Source of the DNA: Coffea arabica
Taxonomy: Eukaryota; Streptophyta; Magnoliopsida; Gentianales; Rubiaceae
Assembly: GCF_036785885.1 (NCBI RefSeq)
Contig: NC_092330.1
Coordinates: forward strand, 19,998,525-20,062,524
Length of the DNA: 64,000 nucleotides
Direction: 5' to 3'
The position numbers and the translations under genes are program-made. Below are positions 46,883 through 59,067 of this stretch, piece by piece; position 1 is the stretch's first letter, and each line of letters starts with the position of its first letter. The notes beneath the pieces were generated by a model. The model did not search any database, was not told the origin of the DNA, and saw only the letters and a program-made list of their open reading frames with translations.

Positions 46883-47514
46883 GGGTGCGATCATACCAGC
46901 ACTAATGCACCGGATCCCATCAGAACTTCGAAGTTAAGCGTGCTTGGGCGACAGTAGTACTAGGATGGGTGACCCTAGGCCGGTCAACGGGTCGGGTCTA
47001 CACCCGGATCCGGATCGGATCCCTGAAATTTTTGCGGGTATGGGTAGGGATTTAATTCCGTTATCCGGATCCGGATCCGTTTTTTCAAACAAAAAAACGG
47101 GTCGGATACGGAATATAGTATTCCGACCCGTATTAGACCCGGATCCGGATATAAATGATTTAATAATTTATAAAAAATATATATTATCAATATAATTTGA
47201 TTAGGATGATGTATTTGAGTAAAATCAATTTGATTTATTTTCTTATTTGGTTTTTTCTTTGCATTAGCTAGAAATTTGTTTACAAATATATCTTTTTCTC
47301 TTTTTTGTTAGAAATTATAAATTTTGGCAAATTTGTTCGGGTAGACCCGATCCGGATCCGAGACTCGCCGGGTCCGGATCCGGAACACCGAATAAAAGAC
47401 CCGTCGGATAAACGGGTCGGCTCCGGGTCCGGGTCCGGAATAATGAATTCCGGCCCGGACCCGGCCCGTTGACACCCCTAGGTGACCCCCTGGGAAATCC
47501 TCGTGTTGCACCCC
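46883..47514 (+). pseudogene. 5S rRNA gene split by MITE
   Basis: T46, C70, A102. Copy of 21228. Confidence 0.95.
46976..47480 (+). mobile_element. hAT-like MITE, lineage H
   Basis: 505 bp; GTCGGATAAAC marker. Confidence 0.85.
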
Positions 47515-47925
47515 TCCCTTTTTTGTTTCGAAATCCAAATTTTCCCTTCGTTCTTTATGCTGTAGTAATTTAGCTCCGTCGGAACGATTGCTTTATATTT
47601 TGCTTCTCATCGAAGCATGAAGGCGGATCTGAAGGCGCGAGACAAGTCAGGAACGGTACGGCTGGATCGAAGCCCGGATCGTCGGTCAAAGTTGTCGGCG
47701 CAAATGTATAAGCGCAAGCGTGAAGGATCAATTTCAGGATAATTGAGAGTTGTGCGACGAGGGAAAAAAAAGGTGCAAAGCAACAAGAAAAAAATATAAA
47801 AGTAAATAAATAAAAGGATGAGAGGAAATTCATGAATTGACGCTTAGAATGAATTCGGGTCCAGAAAAGCCAAACTGCTTCACAGGACGTGGCAGTTTAA
47901 AAGAATAAAGCGAAAGGAACATGGC

Positions 47926-48044
47926 GGGTGCGATCATACCAGCACTAATGCACCGGATCCCATCAGAACTCCGAAGTTAAGCGTGCTTGGGCGAGAGTAG
48001 TACTAGGATGGGTGACCCCCTGGGAAGTCCTCGTGTTGCACCCC
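47926..48044 (+). rRNA. 5S rRNA: 5S rRNA, intact, consensus
   Basis: Full consensus; type II spacer upstream. Copy of 22271. Confidence 0.97.
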
Positions 48045-48455
48045 TCCCTTTTTTGTTTCGAAATCCAAATTTCCCCTTCGTTCTTTATGCTGTAGTAATT
48101 TAGCTCCGTCGGAACGATTGCTTTATATTTTGCTTCTTATCGAAGCATGAAGGCGGATCTGAAGGCGCGAGACAAGTCAGGAACGGTACGGCTGGATCGA
48201 AGCCCGGATCGTCGGTCAAAGTTGTCGGCGCAAATGTATAAGCGCAAGCGTGAAGGATCAATTTCAGGATAATTGAGAGTTGTGCGACGAGGGAAAAAAA
48301 AGGTGCAAAGCAACAAGAAAAAAATATAAAAGTAAATAAATAAAAGGATGAGAGGAAATTCATGAATTGACGCTTAGAATGAATTCGGGTCCAGAAAAGC
48401 CAAACTGCTTCACAGGACGTGGCAGTTTAAAAGAATAAAGCGAAAGGAACATGGC

Positions 48456-49081
48456 GGGTGCGATCATACCAGCACTAATGCACCGGATCCCATCAGAACT
48501 TCGAAGTTAAGCGTGCTTGGGCGACAGTAGTACTAGGATGGGTGACCCTAGGCCGGTCAACGGGTCGGGTCTACACCCGGATCCGGATCGGATCCCTGAA
48601 ATTTTTGCGGGTATGGGTAGGGATTTAATTCCGTTATCCGGATCCGGATCCGTTTTTTCAAACAAAAAAACGGGTCGGATACGGAATATAGTATTCCGAC
48701 CCGTATTAGACCCGGATCCGGATATAAATGATTTAATAATTTATAAAAAATATATATTATCAATATAATTTGATTAGGATGATGTATTTGAGTAAAATCA
48801 ATTTGATTTATTTTCTTATTTGGTTTTTTCTTTGCATTAGTTAGAAATTAGTTTACAAATATATTTTTTTCTCTTTTTTGTTAGAAATTATAAATTTTGG
48901 CAAATTTGTTCGGGTAGACCCGACCCGGATCCGAGACTCGCCGGGTCCGGATCCGGAACACAGAATAAAAGACCCGTCGGGTAAACGGGTCGGGTCCGGG
49001 TCCGGAATAATGAATTCCGGCCCGGACCCGGCCCGTTGACACCCCTAGGTGACCCCCTGGGAAATCCTCGTGTTGCACCCC
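48456..49081 (+). pseudogene. 5S rRNA gene split by shorter MITE
   Basis: T46, C70, A102. Copy of 22801. Confidence 0.95.
48549..49047 (+). mobile_element. hAT-like MITE, H left / D right, 499 bp
   Basis: Same 6-bp loss as 22894-23392. Confidence 0.85.
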
Positions 49082-49493
49082 TCCCTTTTTTGTTTCGAAA
49101 TCCAAATTTCCCCTTCGTTCTTTATGCTGTAGTAATTTAGCTCCGTCGGAACGATTGCTTTATATTTTGCTTCTCATCGAAGCATGAAGGCGGATCTGAA
49201 GGCGCGAGACAAGTCAGGAACGGTACGGCTGGATCGAAGCCCGGATCGTCGGTCAAAGTTTTCGGCGCAAATGTATAAGTGCAAGCGTGAAGGATCAATT
49301 TCAGGATAATTGAGAGTTGCGCGACGAGGGAAAAAAAATGGTGCAAATCAACAAGAAAAAAATGTAAAAGTAAATAAATAAAAGGATGAGGGGAAATTCT
49401 TGAATTGACGCTTAAAATGAATTCGGGTCCAGAAAAGCCACACTGCTTCACAGGACGGGGCAGTTTAAAAGAATAAAGCGAAAGGAACATGGT

Positions 49494-49612
49494 GGGTGCG
49501 ATCATACCAGCACTAATGCACCGGATCCCATCAGAACTCCGAAGTTAAGCGTGCTTGGGCGAGAGTAGTACTAGGATGGGTGACCCCCTGGGAAGTCCTC
49601 GTGTTGCACCCC
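49494..49612 (+). rRNA. 5S rRNA: 5S rRNA, intact, consensus
   Basis: Full consensus; T at -1; 412-bp type I spacer upstream. Copy of 23839. Confidence 0.96.
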
Positions 49613-50023
49613 TCCCTTTTTTGTTTCGAAATCCAAATTTCCCCTTCGTTCTTTATGCTGTAGTAATTTAGCTCCGTCGGAACGATTGCTTTATATTTTG
49701 CTTCTTATCGAAGCATGAAGGCGGATCTGAAGGCGCGAGACAAGTCAGGAACGGTACGGCTGGATCGAAGCCCGGATCGTCGGTCAAAGTTGTCGGCGCA
49801 AATGTATAAGCGCAAGCGTGAAGGATCAATTTCAGGATAATTGAGAGTTGTGCGACGAGGGAAAAAAAAGGTGCAAAGCAACAAGAAAAAAATATAAAAG
49901 TAAATAAATAAAAGGATGAGAGGAAATTCATGAATTGACGCTTAGAATGAATTCGGGTCCAGAAAAGCCAAACTGCTTCACAGGACGTGGCAGTTTAAAA
50001 GAATAAAGCGAAAGGAACATGGC

Positions 50024-50655
50024 GGGTGCGATCATACCAGCACTAATGCACCGGATCCCATCAGAACTTCGAAGTTAAGCGTGCTTGGGCGACAGTAGTA
50101 CTAGGATGGGTGACCCTAGGCCGGTCAACGGGTCGGGTCTACACCCGGATCCGGATCGGATCCCTGAAATTTTTGCTGGTATGGGTAGGGATTTAATTCC
50201 GTTATCCGGATCCGGATCCGTTTTTTCAAACAAAAAAACGGGTCGGATACGGAATATAATATTCCGACCCGTACTAGACCCGGATCCGGATATAAATGAT
50301 TTAATAATTTATAAAAAATATATATTATCAATATAATTTGATTAGGATGATGTATTTGAGTAAAATCAATTTGATTTATTTTCTTATTTGGTTTTTTCTT
50401 TGCATTAGCTAGAAATTAGTTTACAAATATATCTTATTCTCTTTTTTGTTAGAAATTATAAATTTTGGCAAATTTGTTCGGGTAGACCCGACCCGGATCC
50501 GAGACTCGCCGGGTCCGGATCCGGAACACCGAATAAAAGACCCGTCGGGTAAACGGGTCGGATCCGGGTCCGGGTCCGGAATAAAGAATTCCGGCCCGGA
50601 TCCGGCCCGTTGACACCCCTAGGTGACCCCCTGGGAAATCCTCGTGTTGCACCCC
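50024..50655 (+). pseudogene. 5S rRNA gene split by MITE
   Basis: T46, C70, A102. Confidence 0.95.
50117..50621 (+). mobile_element. hAT-like MITE, lineage H
   Basis: 505 bp; AATATAATATTCC and ATAAAGAATTCC markers. Confidence 0.85.
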
Positions 50656-51066
50656 TCCCTTTTTTGTTTCGAAATCCAAATTTTCCCTTCGTTCTTTATG
50701 TTGTAGTAATTTAGCTCCGTCGGAACGATTGCTTTATATTTTGCTTCTCATCGAAGCATGAAGGCGGATCTGAAGGCGCGAGACAAGTCAGGAACGGTAC
50801 GGCTGAATCGAAGCCCGGATCGTCGGTCAATGTTGTCGGCGCAAATGCATAAGCGCAAGCGTGAAGGATCAATTTCAGGATAATTGAGAGTTGTGCGACG
50901 AGGGAAAAAAAAGGTGCAAAGCAACAAGAAAAAAATATAAAAGTAAATAAATAAAAGGATGAGAGGAAATTCATGAATTGACGCTTAGAATGAATTCGGG
51001 TCCAGAAAAGCCAAACTGCTTCACAGGACGTGGCGGTTTAAAAGAATAAAGCGAAAGGAACATGGC

Positions 51067-51698
51067 GGGTGCGATCATACCAGCACTAATGCACCGGATC
51101 CCATCAGAACTTCGAAGTTAAGCGTGCTTGGGCGACAGTAGTACTAGGATGGGTGACCCTAGGCCTGTCAACGGGTCGGGTCTACACCCGGATCCGGATC
51201 GGATCCCTGAAATTTTTGCGGGTATGGGTAGGGATTTAATTCCGTTATCCGGATCCGGATCCGTTTTTTCAAACAAAAAAACGGGTCGGATACGGAATAT
51301 AGTATTCCGACCCGTATTAGACCCGGATCCGGATATAAATGATTTAATAATTTATAAAAAATATATATTATCAATATAATTTGATTAGGATGATGTATTT
51401 GAGTAAAATCAATTTGATTTATTTTCTTATTTGGTTTTTTCTTTGCATTAGCTAGAAATTTGTTTACAAATATATCTTTTTCTCTTTTTTGTTAGAAATT
51501 ATAAATTTTGGCAAATTTGTTCGGGTAGACCCGACCCGGATCCGAGACTCGCCGGGTCCGGATCCGGAACACCGAATAAAAGACCCGTCGGGTAAACGGG
51601 TCGGCTCCGGGTCCGGGTCCGGAATAATGAATTCCGGCCCGGACCCGGCCCGTTGACACCCCTAGGTGACCCCCTGGGAAATCCTCGTGTTGCACCCC
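51067..51698 (+). pseudogene. 5S rRNA gene split by MITE
   Basis: T46, C70, A102. Copy of 25412. Confidence 0.95.
51160..51664 (+). mobile_element. hAT-like MITE, lineage H with D-type left end
   Basis: 505 bp; copy of 25505-26009. Confidence 0.85.
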
Positions 51699-52109
51699 TC
51701 CCTTTTTTGTTTCGAAATCCAAATTTTCCCTTCGTTCTTTATGCTGTAGTAATTTAGCTCCGTCGGAACGATTGCTTTATATTTTGCTTCTCATCGAAGC
51801 ATGAAGGCGGATCTGAAGGCGCGAGACAAGTCAGGAACGGTACGGCTGGATCGAAGCCCGGATCGTCGGTCAAAGTTGTCGGCGCAAATGCATAAGCGCA
51901 AGCGTGAAGGATCAATTTCAGGATAATTGAGAGTTGTGCGACGAGGGAAAAAAAAGGTGCAAAGCAACAAGAAAAAAATATAAAAGTAAATAAATAAAAG
52001 GATGAGAGGAAATTCATGAATTGACGCTTAGAATGAATTCGGGTCCAGAAAAGCCAAACTGCTTCACAGGACGTGGCAGTTTAAAAGAATAAAGCGAAAG
52101 GAACATGGC

Positions 52110-52741
52110 GGGTGCGATCATACCAGCACTAATGCACCGGATCCCATCAGAACTTCGAAGTTAAGCGTGCTTGGGCGACAGTAGTACTAGGATGGGTGAC
52201 CCTAGGCCGGTCAACGGGTCGGGTCTACACCCGGATCCGGATCGGATCCCTGAAATTTTTGCGGGTATGGGTAGGGATTTAATTCCGTTATCCGGATCCG
52301 GATCCGTTTTTTCAAACAAAAAAACGGGTCGGATACGGAATATAGTATTCCGACCCGTATTAGACCCGGATTCGGATATAAATGATTTAATAATTTATAA
52401 AAAATATATATTATCAATATAATTTGATTAGGATGATGTATTTGAGTAAAATCAATTTGATTTATTTTCTTATTTGGTTTTTTCTTTGCATTAGCTAGAA
52501 ATTAGTTTACAAATATATTTTTTTCTCTTTTTTGTTAGAAATTATAAATTTTGGCAAATTTGTTCGGGTAGACCCGACCCGGATCCGAGACTCGCCGGGT
52601 CCGGATCCGGAACACCGAATAAAAGACCCGTCGGGTAAACGGGTCGGCTCCGGGTCCGGGTCCGGAATAATGAATTCCGGCCCGGACCCGGCCCGTTGAC
52701 ACCCCTAGGTGACCCCCTGGGAAATCCTCGTGTTGAACCCC
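52110..52741 (+). pseudogene. 5S rRNA gene split by MITE
   Basis: T46, C70, A102, A114. Confidence 0.95.
52203..52707 (+). mobile_element. hAT-like MITE, lineage H
   Basis: 505 bp; CCCGGATTCGG and ATATTTTTTTCTC markers. Confidence 0.85.
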
Positions 52742-53153
52742 TCCCTTTTTTGTTTCGAAATCCAAATTTTCCCTTCGTTCTTTATGCTGTAGTAATTTAG
52801 CTCCGTCGGAACGATTGCTTTATATTTTGCTTCTCATCGAAGCATGAAGGCGGATCTGAAGGCGCGAGACAAGTCAGGAACGGTACGGCTGGATCGAAGC
52901 CCGGATCGTCGGTCAAAGTTGTCCGCGCAAATGTATACGCGCAAGCGTGAAGGATCAATTTCAGGATAATTGAGAGTTGCGCGACGAGGGAAAAAAAATG
53001 GTGCAAATCAACAAGAAAAAAATGTAAAAGTAAATAAATAAAAGGATGAGGGGAAATTCTTGAATTGACGCTTAAAATGAATTCGGGTCCAGAAAAGCCA
53101 CACTGCTTCACAGGACGGGGCAGTTTAAAAGAATAAAGCGAAAGGAACATGGC

Positions 53154-53272
53154 GGGTGCGATCATACCAGCACTAATGCACCGGATCCCATCAGAACTCC
53201 GAAGTTAAGCGTGCTTGGGCGAGAGTAGTACTAGGATGGGTGACCCACTGGGAAGTCCTCGTGTTGCACCCC
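53154..53272 (+). rRNA. 5S rRNA: 5S rRNA, intact, variant A94
   Basis: Uninterrupted; only C94A. Copy of 27499. Confidence 0.95.
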
Positions 53273-53683
53273 TCCCTTTTTTGTTTCGAAATCCAAATTT
53301 CCCCTTCGTTCTTTATGCTGTAGTAATTTAGCTCCGTCGGAACGATTGCTTTATATTTTGCTTCTTATCGAAGCATGAAGGCGGATCTGAAGGCGCGAGA
53401 CAAGTCAGGAACGGTACGGCTGGATCGAAGCCCGGATCGTCGGTCAAAGTTGTCGGCGCAAATGTATAAGCGCAAGCGTGAAGGATCAATTTCAGGATAA
53501 TTGAGAGTTGTGCGACGAGGGAAAAAAAAGGTGCAAAGCAACAAGAAAAAAATATAAAAGTAAATAAATAAAAGGATGAGAGGAAATTCATGAATTGACG
53601 CTTAGAATGAATTCGGGTCCAGAAAAGCCAAACTGCTTCACAGGACGTGGCAGTTTAAAAGAATAAAGCGAAAGAAACATGGC

Positions 53684-54315
53684 GGGTGCGATCATACCAG
53701 CACTAATGCACCGGATCCCATCAGAACTCCGAAGTTAAGCGTGCTTGGGCGACAGTAGTACTAGGATGGGTGACCCTAGGCCTGTCAACGGGTCGGGTCT
53801 AGACCCGGATCCGGATCGGATCGCTGAAATTTTTTCGGGTATGGGTAGGGATTTAATTCCGTTATCCGGATCCGGATCCGTTTTTTCAAACAAAAAAATG
53901 GGTCGGATACGGAATATAGTATTCCGACCCGTATTAGACCCGGATCCGGATATAAATGATTTAATAATTTATAAAAAATATATATTATCAATATAATTTG
54001 ATTAGGATGATGTATTTGAGTAAAATCAATTTGATTTATTTTCTTATTTGGTTTTTTCTTTGCATTAGTTAGAAATTAGTTTACAAATATATTTTTTTCT
54101 CTTTTTTGTTAGAAATTATAAATTTTGGCAAATTTGTTCGGGTAGACCCGACCCGGATCCGAGACTCGCCGGGTCCGGATCCGGAACACAGAATAAAAGA
54201 CCCGTCGGGTAAACGGGTCGGATCCGGGTCCGGGTCCGGAATAATGAATTCCGGCCCGGACCCGGCCCGTTGACACCCCTAGGTGACCCCCTGGGAAATC
54301 CTCGTGTTGCACCCC
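53684..54315 (+). pseudogene. 5S rRNA gene split by MITE
   Basis: C46, C70, A102. Confidence 0.95.
53777..54281 (+). mobile_element. hAT-like MITE, lineage D
   Basis: 505 bp; ATGGGTCGG hairpin arm. Confidence 0.85.
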
Positions 54316-54726
54316 TCCCTTTTTTGTTTCGAAATCCAAATTTTCCCTTCGTTCTTTATGCTGTAGTAATTTAGCTCCGTCGGAACGATTGCTTTATATT
54401 TTGCTTCTCATCGAAGCATGAAGGCGGATCTGAAGGCGCGAGACAAGTCAGGAACGGTACGGCTGGATCGAAGCCCGGATCGTCGGTCAAAGTTGTCGGC
54501 GCAAATGTATAAGCGCAAGCGTGAAGGATCAATTTCAGGATAATTGAGAGTTGTGCGACGAGGGAAAAAAAAGGTGCAAAGCAACAAGAAAAAAATATAA
54601 AAGTAAATAAATAAAAGGATGAGAGGAAATTCATGAATTGACGCTTAGAATGAATTCGGGTCCAGAAAAGCCAAACTGCTTCACAGGACGTGGCAGTTTA
54701 AAAGAATAAAGCGAAAGGAACATGGC

Positions 54727-54845
54727 GGGTGCGATCATACCAGCACTAATGCACCGGATCCCATCAGAACTCCGAAGTTAAGCGTGCTTGGGCGAGAGTA
54801 GTACTAGGATGGGTGACCCCCTGGGAAGTCCTCGTGTTGCACCCC
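54727..54845 (+). rRNA. 5S rRNA: 5S rRNA, intact, consensus
   Basis: Full consensus; type II spacer upstream. Copy of 29072. Confidence 0.97.
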
Positions 54846-55256
54846 TCCCTTTTTTGTTTCGAAATCCAAATTTCCCCTTCGTTCTTTATGCTGTAGTAAT
54901 TTAGCTCCGTCGGAACGATTGCTTTATATTTTGCTTCTTATCGAAGCATGAAGGCGGATCTGAAGGCGCGAGACAAGTCAGGAACGGTACGGCTGGATCG
55001 AAGCCCGGATCGTCGGTCAAAGTTGTCGGCGCAAATGTATAAGCGCAAGCGTGAAGGATCAATTTCAGGATAATTGAGAGTTGTGCGACGAGGGAAAAAA
55101 AAGGTGCAAAGCAACAAGAAAAAAATATAAAAGTAAATAAATAAAAGGATGAGAGGAAATTCATGAATTGACGCTTAGAATGAATTCGGGTCCAGAAAAG
55201 CCAAACTGCTTCACAGGACGTGGCAGTTTAAAAGAATAAAGCGAAAGGAACATGGC

Positions 55257-55888
55257 GGGTGCGATCATACCAGCACTAATGCACCGGATCCCATCAGAAC
55301 TTCGAAGTTAAGCGTGCTTGGGCGACAGTAGTACTAGGATGGGTGACCCTAGGCCGGTCAACGGGTCGGGTCTACACCCGGATCCGGATCGGATCCCTGA
55401 AATTTTTGCTGGTATGGGTAGGGATTTAATTCCGTTATCCGGATCCGGATCCGTTTTTTCAAACAAAAAAACGGGTCGGATACGGAATATAATATTCCGA
55501 CCCGTACTAGACCCGGATCCGGATATAAATGATTTAATAATTTATAAAAAATATATATTATCAATATAATTTGATTAGGATGATGTATTTGAGTAAAATC
55601 AATTTGATTTATTTTCTTATTTGGTTTTTTCTTTGCATTAGCTAGAAATTAGTTTACAAATATATCTTATTCTCTTTTTTGTTAGAAATTATAAATTTTG
55701 GCAAATTTGTTCGGGTAGACCCGACCCGGATCCGAGACTCGCCGGGTCCGGATCCGGAACACCGAATAAAAGACCCGTCGGGTAAACGGGTCGGATCCGG
55801 GTCCGGGTCCGGAATAAAGAATTCCGGCCCGGATCCGGCCCGTTGACACCCCTAGGTGACCCCCTGGGAAATCCTCGTGTTGCACCCC
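55257..55888 (+). pseudogene. 5S rRNA gene split by MITE
   Basis: T46, C70, A102. Confidence 0.95.
55350..55854 (+). mobile_element. hAT-like MITE, lineage H
   Basis: 505 bp; AATATAATATTCC and ATAAAGAATTCC markers. Confidence 0.85.
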
Positions 55889-56301
55889 TCCCTTTTTTGT
55901 TTCGAAATCCAAATTTTCCCTTCGTTCTTTATGCTGTAGTAATTTAGCTCCGTCGGAACGATTGCTTTATATTTTGCTTCTCATCGAAGCATGAAGGCGG
56001 ATCTGAAGGCGCGAGACAAGTCAGGAACGGTACGGCTGAATCGAAGCCCGGATCGTCGGTCAATGTTGTCGGCGCAAATGCATAAGCGCAAGCGTGAAGG
56101 ATCAATTTCAGGATAATTGAGAGTTGCGCGACGAGGGAAAAAAAAATGGTGCAAATCAACAAGAAAAAAATGTAAAAGTAAATAAATAAAAGGATGAGGG
56201 GAAATTCTTGAATTGACGCTTAAAATGAATTCGGGTCCAGAAAAGCCACACTGCTTCACAGGACGGGGCAGTTTAAAAGAATAAAGCGAAAGGAACATGG
56301 T

Positions 56302-56420
56302 GGGTGCGATCATACCAGCACTAATGCACCGGATCCCATCAGAACTCCGAAGTTAAGCGTGCTTGGGCGAGAGTAGTACTAGGATGGGTGACCCCCTGGG
56401 AAGTCCTCGTGTTGCACCCC
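56302..56420 (+). rRNA. 5S rRNA: 5S rRNA, intact, consensus
   Basis: Full consensus; T at -1. Copy of 30647. Confidence 0.96.
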
Positions 56421-56831
56421 TCCCTTTTTTGTTTCGAAATCCAAATTTCCCCTTCGTTCTTTATGCTGTAGTAATTTAGCTCCGTCGGAACGATTGCTTT
56501 ATATTTTGCTTCTTATCGAAGCATGAAGGCGGATCTGAAGGCGCGAGACAAGTCAGGAACGGTACGGCTGGATCGAAGCCCGGATCGTCGGTCAAAGTTG
56601 TCGGCGCAAATGTATAAGCGCAAGCGTGAAGGATCAATTTCAGGATAATTGAGAGTTGTGCGACGAGGGAAAAAAAAGGTGCAAAGCAACAAGAAAAAAA
56701 TATAAAAGTAAATAAATAAAAGGATGAGAGGAAATTCATGAATTGACGCTTAGAATGAATTCGGGTCCAGAAAAGCCAAACTGCTTCACAGGACGTGGCA
56801 GTTTAAAAGAATAAAGCGAAAGGAACATGGC

Positions 56832-57463
56832 GGGTGCGATCATACCAGCACTAATGCACCGGATCCCATCAGAACTTCGAAGTTAAGCGTGCTTGGGCGA
56901 CAGTAGTACTAGGATGGGTGACCCTAGGCCGGTCAACGGGTCGGGTCTACACCCGGATCCGGATCGGATCCCTGAAATTTTTGCTGGTATGGGTAGGGAT
57001 TTAATTCCGTTATCCGGATCCGGATCCGTTTTTTCAAACAAAAAAACGGGTCGGATACGGAATATAATATTCCGACCCGTACTAGACCCGGATCCGGATA
57101 TAAATGATTTAATAATTTATAAAAAATATATATTATCAATATAATTTGATTAGGATGATGTATTTGAGTAAAATCAATTTGATTTATTTTCTTATTTGGT
57201 TTTTTCTTTGCATTAGCTAGAAATTAGTTTACAAATATATCTTATTCTCTTTTTTGTTAGAAATTATAAATTTTGGCAAATTTGTTCGGGTAGACCCGAC
57301 CCGGATCCGAGACTCGCCGGGTCCGGATCCGGAACACCGAATAAAAGACCCGTCGGGTAAACGGGTCGGATCCGGGTCCGGGTCCGGAATAAAGAATTCC
57401 GGCCCGGATCCGGCCCGTTGACACCCCTAGGTGACCCCCTGGGAAATCCTCGTGTTGCACCCC
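56832..57463 (+). pseudogene. 5S rRNA gene split by MITE
   Basis: T46, C70, A102. Start of the unit that flanks the large duplication on the right. Confidence 0.95.
56925..57429 (+). mobile_element. hAT-like MITE, lineage H
   Basis: 505 bp; same markers as 55350. Identity with copy 1 ends at its TCTACACC (56,950). Confidence 0.85.
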
Positions 57464-57577
57464 TCCCTTTTTTGTTTCGAAATCCAAATTTTCCCTTCGT
57501 TCTTTATGCTGTAGTAATTTAGCTCCGTCGGAACGATTGCTTTATATTTTGCTTCTCATCGAAGCATGAAGGCGGAT
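57464..57577 (+). other. Truncated 5S spacer stub
   Basis: First 114 bases of a spacer, stopping at GGCGGAT and joined directly to 5S nt 86. About 382 bp are missing compared with a normal 1,575-bp split-plus-intact dimer: the rest of the spacer, with its promoter box, and nt 1-85 of the gene. Confidence 0.9.
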
Positions 57578-57611
57578 GGTGACCCCCTGGGAAGTCCTCG
57601 TGTTGCACCCC
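57578..57611 (+). pseudogene. 5S rRNA 3' fragment (nt 86-119)
   Basis: GGTGACCC through GCACCCC with consensus C94 and G102, so it derives from an intact gene. It has no A box, no start and no upstream promoter. The break falls at the first base of the octamer that is duplicated in the split genes. Confidence 0.93.
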
Positions 57612-58024
57612 TCCCTTTTTTGTTTCGAAATCCAAATTTCCCCTTCGTTCTTTATGCTGTAGTAATTTAGCTCCGTCGGAACGATTGCTTTATATTTTGC
57701 TTCTAATCGAAGCATGAAGGCGGATCTGAAGGCGCGAGACAAGTCAGGAACGGTACGGCTGGATCGAAGCCCGGATCGTCGGTCAAAGTTGTCGGCGCAA
57801 ATGTATAAGTGCAAGCGTGAAGGATCAATTTCAGAATAATTGAGAGTTGCGCGACGAGGGAAAAAAAAATGGTGCAAATCAACAAGAAAAAAATGTAAAA
57901 GTAAATAAATAAAAGGATGAGGGGAAATTCTTGAATTGACGCTTAAAATGAATTCGGGTCCAGAAAAGCCAAACTGCTTCACAGGACGTGGCAGTTTAAA
58001 AGAATAAAGCGAAAGAAACATGGC
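57612..58024 (+). other. Hybrid 5S spacer, type I to type II
   Basis: 413 bp. Type I up to the AAAATG at about 57,946, type II from GCCAAACTG at about 57,971 on, so the switch lies within some 26 bases. Private CTTCTAATCG; ends GAAAGAAACATGGC as before 28029. An antisense frame of 164 codons through here is a by-product of the deletion. Confidence 0.88.
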
Positions 58025-58656
58025 GGGTGCGATCATACCAGCACTAATGCACCGGATCCCATCAGAACTCCGAAGTTAAGCGTGCTTGGGCGACAGTAGT
58101 ACTAGGATGGGTGACCCTAGGCCTGTCAACGGGTCGGGTCTAGACCCGGATCCGGATCGGATCGCTGAAATTTTTTCGGGTATGGGTAGGGATTTAATTC
58201 CGTTATCCGGATCCGGATCCGTTTTTTCAAACAAAAAAATGGGTCGGATACGGAATATAGTATTCCGACCCGTATTAGACCCGGATCCGGATATAAATGA
58301 TTTAATAATTTATAAAAAATATATATTATCAATATAATTTGATTAGGATGATGTATTTGAGTAAAATCAATTTGATTTATTTTCTTATTTGGTTTTTTCT
58401 TTGCATTAGTTAGAAATTAGTTTACAAATATATTTTTTTCTCTTTTTTGTTAGAAATTATAAATTTTGGCAAATTTGTTCGGGTAGACCCGACCCGGATC
58501 CGAGACTCGCCGGGTCCGGATCCGGAACACAGAATAAAAGACCCGTCGGGTAAACGGGTCGGATCCGGGTCCGGGTCCGGAATAATGAATTCCGGCCCGG
58601 ACCCGGCCCGTTGACACCCCTAGGTGACCCCCTGGGAAATCCTCGTGTTGCACCCC
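58025..58656 (+). pseudogene. 5S rRNA gene split by MITE
   Basis: C46, C70, A102; hybrid spacer upstream. Confidence 0.95.
58118..58622 (+). mobile_element. hAT-like MITE, lineage D
   Basis: 505 bp; related to 1954 but without that copy's private changes. Confidence 0.85.
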
Positions 58657-59067
58657 TCCCTTTTTTGTTTCGAAATCCAAATTTCCCCTTCGTTCTTTAT
58701 GCTGTAGTAATTTAGCTCCGTCGGAACGATTGCTTTATATTTTGCTTCTCATCGAAGCATGAAGGCGGATCTGAAGGCGCGAGACAAGTCAGGAACGGTA
58801 CGGCTGGATCGAAGCCCGGATCGTCGGTCAAAGTTGTCGGCGCAAATGCATAAGCGCAAGCGTGAAGGATCAATTTCAGGATAATTGAGAGTTGTGCGAC
58901 GAGGGAAAAAAAAGGTGCAAAGCAACAAGAAAAAAATATAAAAGTAAATAAATAAAAGGATGAGAGGAAATTCATGAATTGACGCTTAGAATGAATTCGG
59001 GTCCAGAAAAGCCAAACTGCTTCACAGGACGTGGCAGTTTAAAAGAATAAAGCGAAAGGAACATGGC

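Larger units (their letters stand above)
31935..56949 (+). repeat. Large segmental duplication, copy 2
   Basis: 25,015 bp visible, near-identical to copy 1 with the same private variants in the same order. One clear difference is T38727 against C6793 in a MITE hairpin arm. Confidence 0.9.

Noticed and set aside
31177-56949. Pure assembly duplication
   Set aside because: Cannot be excluded without reads. However, copy 1 has an extra 6,279-bp duplication with a hybrid junction, and the copies differ at 6793/38727, which a simple assembly loop would not produce.
57542-58036. Antisense frame of 164 codons, longest in the window
   Set aside because: Created by the deletion that fuses a spacer stub, a 5S fragment and a hybrid spacer; no homologous frame elsewhere in the array.
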